A stretch of 64,000 nt of DNA from contig JBCCCR010000007.1 in the NCBI GenBank assembly GCA_039033415.1, positions 157,587 to 221,586 of the forward strand, written 5' to 3'. The notes beneath the pieces are model-generated. The model saw only the letters and a program-made list of their open reading frames with translations. It was not told where the DNA came from and did no database searches. The translations under genes and the position numbers were made by a program. Origin of the DNA: Pseudomonadota bacterium (lineage in GTDB: Bacteria; Pseudomonadota; Gammaproteobacteria; Xanthomonadales; SZUA-38). Position 1 is the first letter of the stretch, and every line of letters starts with the position of its first letter. This document shows, in pieces, positions 38,963-48,959 of this stretch.

Positions 38963-40528
38963 TCACTGCCTTGGCCCAGTTCCCGCCACCCTGACGCCGG
39001 CGCGCGCGCTGATGCGGGCCCCGACGTCGCCAGCCTCTCTCATCGAGTTTGCACTGCTACCGACGGCGCCACTTACTCCCGACGCGGCCCGAAACCCCAC
39101 AAACCCCATCAAGACTGTAAATGCAGCAGGAATTGCTGCGTAGGAAAACAGCAGCAGGTAGTTGAGTATCTGACTATCCAGTGCCTGCCCATGCACGCGC
39201 ACCGCAAGCACATCCTCGTCGATCACGGTTCCAATAAAGAACTGCTCAATCCAGTAAGCAAAATGCCACAGCACTGAGATGAACTTGATTGTGAAAAACC
39301 CCACAAACAGCGCCACGAGGGTCTGTAGCCGCATGCCGGGAAGCAGCATCAAAAATGCTGCTGTCGCATACAGCAGCATCAGCATCAATCCCTGAACAAT
39401 CGGCAGCGCCCGAATCCATCCATACAGCCCAGTGCTTTTGAAAAACGTCGAGACCTCAATGCCCACAATCGCCGTCGCGCGATTCAGTATTCCGCCAATA
39501 AAACTGCGATCGGTATTGGCATAGCCAACCTGTGAGTTCGTGGCCGCAAGGACGGGACGGTTTTCCAGTAGCCGCCTAACGGTGATGTCCGCTTCCTCCT
39601 CGGGATCGATGTCGGTAAAGACCGAGGACAGGAAGCCTGGTCCCATCCCCTGTATTTCTCCAACTTCGAGCAATCGGCTCCGAAGGCCGTTGTCCGCATC
39701 ACTCCACCATTCCCCGCAAAATGGGCGCCCATGAGCGCTTCGCCGCTGCGCATCACTTCCCCGAAACTCCGGCTCCACGTCACGCGCCGCATCAATCGGA
39801 AATCCGCTCACCGGTTCGTCTGCGCGGAGAACGGGCAGACAGGTAGAGTTGCGGCAGTTCGGCCGGCCATAGAGCACACGCATCGACAGCGAGCCCGGCC
39901 AAAACGGCTCATTGCCGTCACTGGAGGCTAAATCGAAAGGCCGCGCCGAGTTCTGGGCGTTCTGGTATCGCGCCAGTGCAGGACGAAAACACTCACCGTA
40001 GAACCGGTCCACTTCATGCCGGAGCTTCGGATCCCGAATATATCCGTAATCCAAGGTGGTCAGCGCCCGCCGAAAATTCGGAATGTCAGGCGATGCGCCA
40101 ATGATCGCGCTGTTGATGCCCGCGACAATCTGCATTGCCCCATGCCAGAACAGCGGTACACGGATATCTTGGAATTCACCGTCGGGGAAGAACCCATCAA
40201 AGACCGAAGGGTTATTGTCAGCGTTCACCCGCTGTCCGTTTTCCAGCTCAAACTCGATCTGGGTCACGCTGAGCGGTACAACGGGCCAGGCAAACAGCGC
40301 AATCAAAATGATGCCTGTATAAACCTCCCATTCCATCTTGGCGACGCTCGTCGCAAAGCCCGCTCTGGCTTCCTGAGAGGTCGCTGGCCCACGCCAGTTG
40401 ATGTACACCCAGTAGAAGGCCAAGAGGAAAATCAGCCCCGATCCCACCACCAGCTCCCAGGCACGGTCATAGAAATACCAGCCGATGAGCGTCCCGTAGA
40501 GCTCCATGTAGGAATCCGCAGTAATCAT
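38963..40528 (-). CDS. traG: TraG N-terminal-domain conjugation protein
   Basis: 521 residues, inner membrane: hydrophobic segments near residues 25-45 and 70-90 and a cluster near 340-475 (VQGLMLMLLYATAAFLMLLP; LLLFSYAAIPAAFTVLM). This is the TraG_N-type protein that ends genomic-island conjugation modules and takes part in mating-pair stabilisation. Its ATG overlaps the stop of the TIGR03755-type gene (ATGA). It is the last gene of the minus-strand transfer operon. Confidence 0.85.
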   Translation of the reverse strand: MITADSYMELYGTLIGWYFYDRAWELVVGSGLIFLLAFYWVYINWRGPATSQEARAGFATSVAKMEWEVYTGIILIALFAWPVVPLSVTQIEFELENGQRVNADNNPSVFDGFFPDGEFQDIRVPLFWHGAMQIVAGINSAIIGASPDIPNFRRALTTLDYGYIRDPKLRHEVDRFYGECFRPALARYQNAQNSARPFDLASSDGNEPFWPGSLSMRVLYGRPNCRNSTCLPVLRADEPVSGFPIDAARDVEPEFRGSDAQRRSAHGRPFCGEWWSDADNGLRSRLLEVGEIQGMGPGFLSSVFTDIDPEEEADITVRRLLENRPVLAATNSQVGYANTDRSFIGGILNRATAIVGIEVSTFFKSTGLYGWIRALPIVQGLMLMLLYATAAFLMLLPGMRLQTLVALFVGFFTIKFISVLWHFAYWIEQFFIGTVIDEDVLAVRVHGQALDSQILNYLLLFSYAAIPAAFTVLMGFVGFRAASGVSGAVGSSANSMREAGDVGARISARAGVRVAGTGPRQ

Positions 40529-41871
40529 CGTTGGTCGATCACTCCGCCGTCCTCAACACGAAGCGGGGACACGTTGGCGGGCACCTGGTCCGTGTTGCGC
40601 GTGGTGATCGCGTCGGCTTCCGCGAGAATCATCTGCGCCAAGTCGGTCACCAGCGACTGCCTCACCCGTCGCTCGAACATCAGCTCCTCGATCTGGCGCT
40701 TGAGATCGGCCATGGCGCGGTCAATCTCACTGACCACAAAATCGGATGAGCGCAGCTCTGGTATGGTTCGAGCGGCAGCGAGGGATTTCAGGACCTGCAG
40801 CGCTTGATCGACGACTCGCGCTGCGGCGACTTCACGAGCGAATCGAGCTGACAGCACGCGGCGACGCCCCGGTTCGATCTGCCGGAGCGCTGAGATGAGG
40901 TCTGGCGTCAGGCGAGAACCACCAGCATAGAATGGTTCGTAGGTCTCGGGGCCGTGTGGCGCGAAGTCGTCAAATACTGCGCGTTCGATTAGGTTGTAGT
41001 CGCGGTAGTGGGCAGTCTCCAGCAGTCCTTGAAGGCCCTGCGGCACCCTGCCCTCCCCAACCGCGGCGGTATCCGCCTGAAACGCGTTGTCTCCCAATGC
41101 CTGATGAACAAATTCCTCTAGGTCATCGGGCGACTCGAACTGCTGCGTGAGCTGCGCCCAAGCCGCACCGGGTTCGTCCGATGGCTCGTTGGAAACGGGC
41201 TCTGAGCGGTCATTGCACCGACGGCCCAAAAGGGCGTTGTAGCCCGCAATTGCTGAGTCAGACACGGGGTTAAGGGCTTCGCCTGAGCTTCCGGCTCGAA
41301 ACTGCCCATCACACCATCGAATGCCCCGTCCCGCAGGGTTGTCGTTGATATTGCGTTGGGCCTGATAGATGTCTTCACCGTTGCGGTCGATTTCGGTTTC
41401 CCAATTGACTGATACCGCTTCCCGAAACAATTTGCCCAGGCCGTCGGATTCTCGGCCTGCTTCCAGCCAGTCGTCACAGCTTTGGAAGGCGAATCGGACA
41501 TCCGCTTCGGCACGCACCATGAGCTTTTGGAAGAGGTCGTATAGGTCCGGGCGAATCCGCTGAAGGAGCAGCTCCGGCAGTGCGGCAAACAGCGACTGCA
41601 CCGAGGTCACAATGCCGGTGCGCAGCCGATCACGGGCATTGGCCATTTGCGCCGCTAGCGAAGCGTCAAAATCAAAGTTGCCGCAGTGATAAGCAACGCC
41701 GGCGTTAAATCGCGCGCCAACGCGCAGATTTCGGGCGGGGCGAACGGTGGGTCTTGAGAACGGCTCAGCGCCACCGATGCGATAGTAGAAGTCATCGGCC
41801 TCAACGGTTGATGGCAGGGCAAGAATCAAGAACAACGCAATCGTCGTCAGCAAGCAGAACTTCATTGGCAA
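40525..41871 (-). CDS. ICE conjugation protein, TIGR03755/PFL_4711 family
   Basis: 448 residues with a signal peptide (MKFCLLTTIALFLILALP, cleaved near VEA). Family marks: YYRIGGAEPFSRP at the mature start, VGARFNAGVAYHCGNFDFDA, and GRGIRWCDGQFRAG. Cysteines suggest a periplasmic, disulfide-bonded protein, analogous in position to TraH of F-type systems. It overlaps its neighbours on both sides (10 bp and 4 bp). Confidence 0.88.
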   Translation of the reverse strand: MPMKFCLLTTIALFLILALPSTVEADDFYYRIGGAEPFSRPTVRPARNLRVGARFNAGVAYHCGNFDFDASLAAQMANARDRLRTGIVTSVQSLFAALPELLLQRIRPDLYDLFQKLMVRAEADVRFAFQSCDDWLEAGRESDGLGKLFREAVSVNWETEIDRNGEDIYQAQRNINDNPAGRGIRWCDGQFRAGSSGEALNPVSDSAIAGYNALLGRRCNDRSEPVSNEPSDEPGAAWAQLTQQFESPDDLEEFVHQALGDNAFQADTAAVGEGRVPQGLQGLLETAHYRDYNLIERAVFDDFAPHGPETYEPFYAGGSRLTPDLISALRQIEPGRRRVLSARFAREVAAARVVDQALQVLKSLAAARTIPELRSSDFVVSEIDRAMADLKRQIEELMFERRVRQSLVTDLAQMILAEADAITTRNTDQVPANVSPLRVEDGGVIDQR

Positions 41872-42791
41872 ACTCGTGAGGTGGACTGATGAAAAAGAAA
41901 AACGGCGCCGGGGTTGTCTTGGCAGCAGCTATATCGTCGCCACAGTTGCCAGGCAAAACGGCCCCGTTCACCGCCATCACCATGCGAGTGGTTGGGGTCT
42001 CGACCGAACGGGCCGCAGATCCGGCCAACGTTGGGGTGAACACGCTGCCACTGGTCGGTGCGTTCGTTGGTCTGTGGGCCGCCAGCGTGGGTATAGATAT
42101 GCGGCTGGCGACGCCTGGTCGTGATGTCGGCCGCACGCTGGGCGATCACGGCACAGGCGTTGGGTTCATCGGCCTGAACCAGAAAACCGATGCGTGGGTG
42201 AACCGGACCCCAGGTGCCCACTTCCCGCAGTCCCGGGACATAGGTCGCCGGGTAGCGAAGCTCGGTCAGGCCATAGCGCCACGGGTACCAATTGACCGGG
42301 CCCAAGAAATAGGGGCGCAAAAGCGTCGTTTCGGCCTCACATACTGGGAGTGCGTCATCGGCCCATTGAATAAATGAGCTCCCGATCCCGCCAAAAACAT
42401 CGGCTTCGCTGAATTGCAGACTGTGGGTCTCAGCCCCTCGGAGCGTCGAATGCGCCCGGTCAGTCTCTGAATGGCCACCTGACAGACCAAAACGTCGGGC
42501 CACATTACCCCCAATCGCACTAGAGAGTACATTGGCTTCGATCCAAGGGTTCTCCCCTGGATTGTTGTAGGTCGACACCACCAGGTCCGGGCTGCGGTGG
42601 GAGGCGCGGAGGGTGGTTTCCAGCGTGCAGAGCGGTGCACACCGCAACCAGAAACAGACGCCAACGATGCAGTAATCCAGACAATCGAGATTGGTCACCG
42701 CGGCCTCGTACAGCCGTGCCGTGGTGAAGTTACCGGGAAGAGCGAGCGACAAGACCAATAGCTTAGCGAGCACGGTGCTGGGCCTCCCCAT
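41862..42791 (-). CDS. ICE conjugation protein, TIGR03756/PFL_4710 (TraU-like) family
   Basis: 309 residues from the ATG at 42791 (signal peptide MGRPSTVLAKLLVLSLALP); an ATG 16 codons upstream is possible. Cysteine-rich TraU-like N-terminus: LDCLDYCIVGVCFWLRCAPLC. Later HPRIGFLVQADEPNACAVIAQRA. TraU-type proteins are periplasmic and needed for DNA transfer. It overlaps the TIGR03757-like gene upstream. Confidence 0.88.
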   Translation of the reverse strand: MGRPSTVLAKLLVLSLALPGNFTTARLYEAAVTNLDCLDYCIVGVCFWLRCAPLCTLETTLRASHRSPDLVVSTYNNPGENPWIEANVLSSAIGGNVARRFGLSGGHSETDRAHSTLRGAETHSLQFSEADVFGGIGSSFIQWADDALPVCEAETTLLRPYFLGPVNWYPWRYGLTELRYPATYVPGLREVGTWGPVHPRIGFLVQADEPNACAVIAQRAADITTRRRQPHIYTHAGGPQTNERTDQWQRVHPNVGRICGPFGRDPNHSHGDGGERGRFAWQLWRRYSCCQDNPGAVFLFHQSTSRVCQ

Positions 42792-43176
42792 GCCGCACAA
42801 GCGCCTGGTCAATGTCGTCGGTGTAGTAGACCGACCCATCGATAGCGATGGCCGGAAAACGCTCGATATTTAGCATCAGCGCTCGGGACTCCCCGACCGC
42901 TGCATTCGTGAGTCGCTCGAGCCACTGTGGGTTGTCGTCCAATCGCGATTGAAGAATCTGCTTGGCTCGTGTTGGATCGCTGCCAAGACCTACGCTCAGT
43001 AGCCTTTCCATCTGGAAGCGGTCGTACAGACGGTACTGAGTGATCGTCAGGCCCCGGGACTCTGCGAGCTCGGTCACGGATCCTCGCTGAAAGAGCGTCT
43101 GCTCATTGGCGAAACACTCAACATTGGGTGCCGATTGGGCCGTGAGCCAAAGCGTGAGCGTCATCGGCCCCATCAT
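42763..43176 (-). CDS. ICE conjugation protein, TIGR03757/PFL_4709 (TrbC-like) family
   Basis: 137 residues: hydrophobic N-terminus (MTLTLWLTAQS), VECFANEQTL, and the thioredoxin-like ending FPAIAIDGSVYYTDDIDQAL. Periplasmic, the usual companion of the TraU-like gene in this ICE family. The start overlaps the stop of the VirB4-type ATPase (ATGA). Confidence 0.85.
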   Translation of the reverse strand: MMGPMTLTLWLTAQSAPNVECFANEQTLFQRGSVTELAESRGLTITQYRLYDRFQMERLLSVGLGSDPTRAKQILQSRLDDNPQWLERLTNAAVGESRALMLNIERFPAIAIDGSVYYTDDIDQALVRHGEAQHRAR

Positions 43177-45884
43177 CGCGGCGCCTCCGTGGTGTCTTCC
43201 TGCACGTTCTGGCTTCTCGCCCGCTCAATTTCTCGGGCCACGTGTAGCGCGGCCTCCAGCTGGGTCTTGTAGCCATAGCGCTTCATCAGGTCATACCGGT
43301 GCGCCCGTTCTTCCCGCTCGGATTGGGCTAGCGCTAGCGATAGCGGCGGAAGGACGGCTCTGAAGATCGACGAAAAGTTTCGGTGAATCAGCGTTCCCTC
43401 GGCATAGTTGCCGGGATCGATCCGACACTGCTCAATCAGCCCGATCTGCTCGTCGGTCAGCGACTTAAAGGCTCTTAGCTGTTGCAGCTGCTCTTTCTCC
43501 ATCGACATGCCAATAAACCAATCGGAGTTGTTGATCAGCGGTCGCATGGACTCGGTGTAGTCCTCCAGGTCCTGTGTCGCCTGCCAGTACCAGGTGCCGG
43601 CCGAGCGCCAGACCTTGACGATTTTCACGGTGTAGGGACCGAGGTAAGGGTTGGCAGCAACGACGTGTTTTTCATCCGCCAACACGATCGTTTGTCGGTT
43701 GTCGGACGCATCGCGAGTAATCACCGCCTGGATGTTTTGCAAGATGGCCATGAAGGCGACCGTTAGCTCATCTTGATGCCCTTCCTGACCAATCACCGCC
43801 GGCTCAATCAAGGTGACGTCCGCTTCGGGAAACGGATCGCCATAGCGATTAAACAGTTGGCCAGCCAAGCCCACGGTGTAGTACTGCAGATTGGCCGCCA
43901 TCCATCGAGCACGCGGCGGATCGATGCCTTCCGCGCCTTGATTGGCCAGATCGCGTAGCGCCTCGACGACGTGTTCTGTGAGTGGGTATTCCTGCCGGCC
44001 AAATACGCTTTTTGCGGCGTGGAGAATCGCCTGGCTGAGGAGCAGTCGATCCGGACGGGTGAATTTGCGCCGTGCGCTGGCGTCACCGCCGGTGACCATG
44101 GTTTCGGCCAACAAAACCATCTCTCCAAGCAAATCCCGCTGTTCTGATCCGTCGTCAGTATCCGTTTCTGTAGCGTCAGCGATCGGTTGGCCCCGGTCGT
44201 CGAGGAGGCGCATGGCATCCCTGAACGGCGGTAAGGCTTGCGCGTCATTGGGCATCAAGCGGATACGGTTGACAGAGAGTCCTTGCGATTGAAAGTAGTC
44301 CACCAGCAGGCCAAACGATGGGTAAGGCCATTTCATATCAATGATGAAGAGTCGCGGTTTGTGTGCCCACATCATGGACGCCAGCATGTAGTTCAGAATC
44401 GCGGATTTACCGCTGCCGCTTGGACCTAACAGTGTCAAGTGAGCGTTCCGCGTTCGGTCCCGGATGGGGTCCCAGCAGAACGGCTCCCCGCCGGCGTTGA
44501 AGAACGTGATCGCCGGGTGACCGGTACCCGTGGATCGACCGTAGAGCGGCGCCAAAGCGGCAAGATGGCTGCCATAGGTCAATCGAGCGCGGCGGGTGAT
44601 CGACCGGTCGAGCTTTGCATCAAAGGCGAACGGCAAGTGACGCAGCCAGGCGTCCATCAGTAACTGGTCGTCAGCGGGATCGACCAACTGCAAGCCTTCT
44701 GGCCTCAGCACGCTGGCGGCCTGGCGACAGGCGCGGCGCAATTCAGAGGGGGCATCGGCTCTCAGGTAGACGGCTTGGCTGACGCGGTAAAGCTTTTCTT
44801 TGCCGGCGAGATGTTTGAGCGCTGTTTGGGCCTCTTCCGCAGCGATTTCCGCTTCGTACCCGGCGCCGATCGCGGTTTCAACAATATGACCCAGGTGTCT
44901 TTGAATCGAGGCTTGGGACGCATACACGATCGTGGTGACCCATCGGGTGCCCGTTGGCAATCGTTCAAACAGACTCCCCTTTCGGTCTCCGAAATCGCGC
45001 TCTGCTGTGAGGTGCCCGGGTCCTGGCATGCGCGTGAGGACCCGAACCGGCAAACAGATCTGATGTTCCTGGCCGACCTGCCAACTGCCGTCAGACATCG
45101 AACGCGGTGACATCGGTAGGCAGATCTCGGCGAGGTCGTGGCCGGCCAGATCCTCTCCTTCCTCGGGGAGCGGCAGCGTTTCGAGATAGTCGTAGGGACT
45201 GACGCCATTGGGCCGAGCGGACACCCAAGGCAACACGAGCGAGATTACGTCTCGAGAGTCGCAGCGCCGCACTTGAATCCCCGCAGCAGACAGCGCCGCC
45301 TGAATTCGCGTCGCTGCGGCCTCAGTTGCATCAATCGACTCCACGAGAGGTCTTTTCGGAACCGTTTGCCACGCCGCCAAAAACGTCCGCTGCTGCTGAC
45401 CGCGCCAGATCCGTTCGCTCTTGTCGTCGTAAAAGATTCCGTTCGGCTGCGTCACCTGCCGGCAATGACGAAATAGCACCTGCTTCCAGGCGCGACCAAA
45501 ACGGCTGGTGTTCGGGTAACCCGCAATATGGCGGCTAAGTTGATCCAAGGACGGTTCGGCTTGTGTGATCAGTTGCAGGACCCAGGGAGGGTCAGACTCA
45601 TCGACGCCGTGAATCAGCGCCTGGTGGATCTGCTCATGGATTTCCGCCATGCGCTCGGCGTTTCGCGCTTCGCAAGGCACCGGTGTCAATTCGAGCAGCA
45701 GGCCGCAGTTGCAGCCGTCCTCAAAGAGAAACAGCTGGTTTGACTGGCTGAAGGTCTGAAACGGGAGATAGGGAACCACCGATCGCGGCTCCTTCAGCCG
45801 TGCACGGTACTCCTTGAGGCTCAAGGCATCAGGCTGCGGGGTCAGCCCAGCGGGTAGTGGCTTGAACAGCGATCGCAAACCCAT
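43173..45884 (-). CDS. VirB4/TraC-type conjugative ATPase, TIGR03744/PFL_4706 family
   Basis: 903 residues from the ATG at 45884, which overlaps the lipoprotein stop (TGATG). N-terminal TraC domain (PYLPFQTFSQSNQLFLFEDG), Walker A LLGPSGSGKSAILNY near residue 484, Walker B-like TIVLADEKHVVAA, and a C-terminal arginine-rich helix. It energises pilus assembly at the inner membrane. The gene is intact, which argues that the transfer module is not simply decaying. Confidence 0.92.
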   Translation of the reverse strand: MGLRSLFKPLPAGLTPQPDALSLKEYRARLKEPRSVVPYLPFQTFSQSNQLFLFEDGCNCGLLLELTPVPCEARNAERMAEIHEQIHQALIHGVDESDPPWVLQLITQAEPSLDQLSRHIAGYPNTSRFGRAWKQVLFRHCRQVTQPNGIFYDDKSERIWRGQQQRTFLAAWQTVPKRPLVESIDATEAAATRIQAALSAAGIQVRRCDSRDVISLVLPWVSARPNGVSPYDYLETLPLPEEGEDLAGHDLAEICLPMSPRSMSDGSWQVGQEHQICLPVRVLTRMPGPGHLTAERDFGDRKGSLFERLPTGTRWVTTIVYASQASIQRHLGHIVETAIGAGYEAEIAAEEAQTALKHLAGKEKLYRVSQAVYLRADAPSELRRACRQAASVLRPEGLQLVDPADDQLLMDAWLRHLPFAFDAKLDRSITRRARLTYGSHLAALAPLYGRSTGTGHPAITFFNAGGEPFCWDPIRDRTRNAHLTLLGPSGSGKSAILNYMLASMMWAHKPRLFIIDMKWPYPSFGLLVDYFQSQGLSVNRIRLMPNDAQALPPFRDAMRLLDDRGQPIADATETDTDDGSEQRDLLGEMVLLAETMVTGGDASARRKFTRPDRLLLSQAILHAAKSVFGRQEYPLTEHVVEALRDLANQGAEGIDPPRARWMAANLQYYTVGLAGQLFNRYGDPFPEADVTLIEPAVIGQEGHQDELTVAFMAILQNIQAVITRDASDNRQTIVLADEKHVVAANPYLGPYTVKIVKVWRSAGTWYWQATQDLEDYTESMRPLINNSDWFIGMSMEKEQLQQLRAFKSLTDEQIGLIEQCRIDPGNYAEGTLIHRNFSSIFRAVLPPLSLALAQSEREERAHRYDLMKRYGYKTQLEAALHVAREIERARSQNVQEDTTEAPR

Positions 45885-46252
45885 CAGGGTTGAACCTCGC
45901 CACTCACTCCAACCCATTCACCCGGCAATCCAAAGGGATCGGCCGTATACATCGAGATCGCGGTCATATAGCCAGGAACCGGCAAACCGCCCGAGCGATG
46001 CGGCACCACATAAATCAGCAGCGTGGGGTTAGGAAGCTTCGGAAACAGCTGTTGGAGTTCATTGGCTGCATTGCGGGTGAACCCACGAAGGTCAGTGGCG
46101 CCCGAAGAGACCTCAATAGGCTGCGGCTCGATGGGCGCCACCGACTCAAAAACCGCTTTGACGGTAAGATCGCTTCGCGGCAGCTCTGGCTGGCTGGCAC
46201 AGCCCAGCAGGAGCGTGCCGGCAACCCCAAGGCTGAAAAAACACTTATTCAT
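45884..46252 (-). CDS. ICE conjugation lipoprotein, TIGR03751 family
   Basis: 122 residues from the ATG at 46252. Lipobox LLGCAS gives a lipidated Cys near residue 17. Then LPNPTLLIYVVPHRSGGLPVPGY, the family core. It probably anchors the transfer channel in the outer membrane, as TraV does in F. It overlaps its neighbours by one base and by eight. Confidence 0.87.
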   Translation of the reverse strand: MNKCFFSLGVAGTLLLGCASQPELPRSDLTVKAVFESVAPIEPQPIEVSSGATDLRGFTRNAANELQQLFPKLPNPTLLIYVVPHRSGGLPVPGYMTAISMYTADPFGLPGEWVGVSGEVQP

Positions 46253-47552
46253 AGGACACTCGTCGTTGGTTGGGGACATGGTCGATCGGAATGGCTGTTT
46301 CGAGATGAATCAGCACTTCCGTCCCGTTAGGCGCGTAAACCGCATCAAAAATGGCTCGCAGCCGCTGATCCAGAAATCGATTGAGCTCGCGCGCGCCCTC
46401 ACCGATCGAATCCAAGGCCGCCAGGGCGCCCGCATCGTCAATGCGGTTCACCACCACGCCGTTGCTGAGCAGTTGATCCGTTTGCCCCGCTGCATAGGCT
46501 CTAGCGCCGCTTTCCAGACCTGCGCCAATGGCCCTGGCTGACAATGTGGCGCCCGCATTTGAGACGCGCGTCCCTTCAATACACGGATTGCCGAAAGCAT
46601 CAGAAATCCAGCCGATACCGCGATTGCCCGTTTGATCATGCGTGACGATGCGGCTATCACTGAAAGTAAACGTGACCGAATCGAGTCGGCCACGGACGCA
46701 GCCCAGCCCCCAGTCCCCCACGGCCGTGCCCGACCAGACCATCCCAGCAACGACACCCGGCAGCATGATGCCGGTGGTGGCCAGCAGGTCGGGACCGGTT
46801 ACGACCTTAAAGCGATAGGGATCGCTGACCTGGCCGCTCCTCGGTACACGGCCAATAAGAGCGGTGGCTGCTTTGGCGGCGAATGCAGTCGCATTCTTAG
46901 GAATGGTGTAAATCGGGGTCGTGTCGTCTTCTGTGCGCGATGTAGAAAACTCATCGCCCGACGACTGCGCCGCGCCTTCGATGGGCTCAAACCCGCGGGT
47001 CGTACGGTCAATAAGCTCATCCAGTTGGCCAAACCACTGTTGCGTATCGTCATCTTCGGCAGGAAGCTCCGAGGCACGTTCGAAGACCGACTCTTCACGG
47101 GGCAAAATCCACAGCGGTTCGGCTGGCTTAGCGGGGGTCGTTTGTCGAGTGATAACTGGGACTGCGGCCGGCAGATTGCTTTTCACCTCCTCTACCCGCT
47201 CACCGATCAATTCCTCGACTGCGGTCATCAGCGATGCGTAATCATCTTTGGCAGTCTCGTCGCCGTGGCTTATTGCCTCCGAAAGTTCCTCAAGCGCAAC
47301 CTGCTGACGACGAAGCGTCTCTTCCACATCGCTGAACTCGTTTTTGACGCCCTGAACTTCTATGGCCATGGATTGAACGGTGTCGGCGTAGGTGTCGGCA
47401 TCCTGCGTGGGAATCAGTGGTTGCCTCGGTGCCTGAACGGGACGTTGGGTTTCCGATGGTGCTTGCAACAGCGAAAACGCACCCAGCCCCGCGACGAACA
47501 GTACAACGGCGGTGATCACGACAATCAGCCGGTTACCGGCTAGCCCGTACAT
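46245..47552 (-). CDS. TraB/VirB10-like ICE channel protein, TIGR03752/PFL_4705 family
   Basis: 435 residues: N-terminal membrane anchor (LIVVITAVVLFVAGLGAFSLL), a periplasmic coiled coil (residues about 55-115), a Pro-rich linker, and a C-terminal beta-barrel with IPKNATAFAAKAATALIGRVP, the VirB10/TraB core. It spans the periplasm to connect the inner and outer membranes. Its ATG overlaps the TIGR03749-type gene by one base. Confidence 0.9.
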   Translation of the reverse strand: MYGLAGNRLIVVITAVVLFVAGLGAFSLLQAPSETQRPVQAPRQPLIPTQDADTYADTVQSMAIEVQGVKNEFSDVEETLRRQQVALEELSEAISHGDETAKDDYASLMTAVEELIGERVEEVKSNLPAAVPVITRQTTPAKPAEPLWILPREESVFERASELPAEDDDTQQWFGQLDELIDRTTRGFEPIEGAAQSSGDEFSTSRTEDDTTPIYTIPKNATAFAAKAATALIGRVPRSGQVSDPYRFKVVTGPDLLATTGIMLPGVVAGMVWSGTAVGDWGLGCVRGRLDSVTFTFSDSRIVTHDQTGNRGIGWISDAFGNPCIEGTRVSNAGATLSARAIGAGLESGARAYAAGQTDQLLSNGVVVNRIDDAGALAALDSIGEGARELNRFLDQRLRAIFDAVYAPNGTEVLIHLETAIPIDHVPNQRRVSYE

Positions 47553-48316
47553 CAGCGAGACTCCGGACGTGCGTGATATACCAGTGTGCTGCTACCCGGA
47601 CGATCCGTTGGGTCCAAGGCCCAACGCTGCGCCGAGACCATCGAACCGGGCTTAAGCCCCCGAAACTCACGAGGGTCCAGCTGGATAGGCGTCTGTTGAA
47701 CGTTCTGTACGCGCATCACGTCAAGCTCGAATCCTCGCCAGTACCAGCGCCCAACGGCCTTGAGCTGCAGTCCATCGGGCATGCGTAGGTTGGCATATGC
47801 TGGAGTCAGCTGCGCAGAAATCCCCGGTAACGGAGTCACCAGGGACTGCGGCCCATAAAACCACTGCGCCGCAAACCGTATGAGCCTTGCCCTCGGGTCA
47901 GACAGGCAGGATGCCGTCTTACAGGACACGGGTTGCTGAGCCGGCGGCTCCGGCGTCCGCTGCGTGATCACCAAATCCGCCATGGGCGCTGCCGATTGGG
48001 CGAACGCTAGATCGAGTAGATAACGATGCTCGATATCACGACGCATCACTTCCACGCGCATCGCCGGAAACGGTTTTTTGGCGTCGACCAGCACATTGGC
48101 ACCCAGGTTGTTTAGATGAAAGTAGTCACCTAAGCGGTATTGACCGCTGACGTCCCTGGACGCGAACGCGACCGGCCCGTCAAACCGGATCAACCGCTCC
48201 GCTTGCCCCAGTACGACGCGCAACGGTCGCTGCGTGTCGATCAATGTCTCGGTATGTTCTGCGGCGGTGGTCGCCGCTTGCCACACCATCAAGAGGACCA
48301 TGAAAACACTACGCAT
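47552..48316 (-). CDS. TraK-like ICE protein, TIGR03749/PFL_4704 family
   Basis: 254 residues from the ATG at 48316 (signal peptide MRSVFMVLLMVWQAATTAA); an ATG 12 codons upstream is possible. Mature part ETLIDTQRPLRVVLGQAERLIRFD, the TraK/VirB9-like secretin-type domain, then LKAVGRWYWRGFELDVMRVQN. Periplasmic/outer-membrane partner of the TraB- and TraV-like proteins. Confidence 0.87.
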   Translation of the reverse strand: MRSVFMVLLMVWQAATTAAEHTETLIDTQRPLRVVLGQAERLIRFDGPVAFASRDVSGQYRLGDYFHLNNLGANVLVDAKKPFPAMRVEVMRRDIEHRYLLDLAFAQSAAPMADLVITQRTPEPPAQQPVSCKTASCLSDPRARLIRFAAQWFYGPQSLVTPLPGISAQLTPAYANLRMPDGLQLKAVGRWYWRGFELDVMRVQNVQQTPIQLDPREFRGLKPGSMVSAQRWALDPTDRPGSSTLVYHARPESR

Positions 48317-48959
48317 TGGCGGGCTTTCTCCGGATCGGTGTGCCATCAGCAAAGGGGCAGTCCAGCGCCAGGCCGTAGGGATTGCTGGCCATATCCACGT
48401 CTCGGTGGACCACGGGCACGCGCCACAAAAATCCGCTGTCTTTCACGGCCAGACCCCTGCTGGTCTCCTCAAGGTCGAACTGAAGATCGACCAACCAGTG
48501 CCCCGCGGCCGATACCGTCACCTGAGCCGTGGGGTCGGCCCAGGCGGCGGGCTGGACCGATCGCTGCCGCCCGCGCAATTCGCCTGCGTTCTGGCGGTAC
48601 TCGGCATCACGCTCCAGCCATTCGTGGCAACGGGGCGTGAGGTAGGCCGCCAGGCCAGCGATCCGGCGTGGATAGTCCTGCGCCCCATCTGCAGGCCACC
48701 GAAACAGCTCCTGCATCACCCGCTCAGCGAACCCATAGACATTCACCAACGGCACCACATCCCGCTGCACCGTGGTCACCGCGTTCAGCCCCGGCTGCAC
48801 GTGAATCGTGATGTGTTTTGATAGGTAGGCGGCAAGGCTGAGCGTGCCAGTCAACAGAACCAGCAAGATGGCGATCAAGCGCTCTCGCAACAGAATCTGC
48901 CGGATTTTTTCATCCAGCTGCCGCTTAAACGGGTGCGCGACTAGCGAAGGTTGTGCCAT
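48309..48959 (-). CDS. TraE/VirB8-like ICE protein, TIGR03746/PFL_4703 family
   Basis: 216 residues from the ATG at 48959. One N-terminal membrane helix (IAILLVLLTGTLSLAAYL, residues about 28-46), then the family core ITIHVQPGLNA, NVYGFAERVMQELFRWPADG and YLTPRCHEWLERD. Inner-membrane scaffold of the transfer channel. It overlaps TIGR03750- and TIGR03749-type genes on either side. Confidence 0.88.
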   Translation of the reverse strand: MAQPSLVAHPFKRQLDEKIRQILLRERLIAILLVLLTGTLSLAAYLSKHITIHVQPGLNAVTTVQRDVVPLVNVYGFAERVMQELFRWPADGAQDYPRRIAGLAAYLTPRCHEWLERDAEYRQNAGELRGRQRSVQPAAWADPTAQVTVSAAGHWLVDLQFDLEETSRGLAVKDSGFLWRVPVVHRDVDMASNPYGLALDCPFADGTPIRRKPANA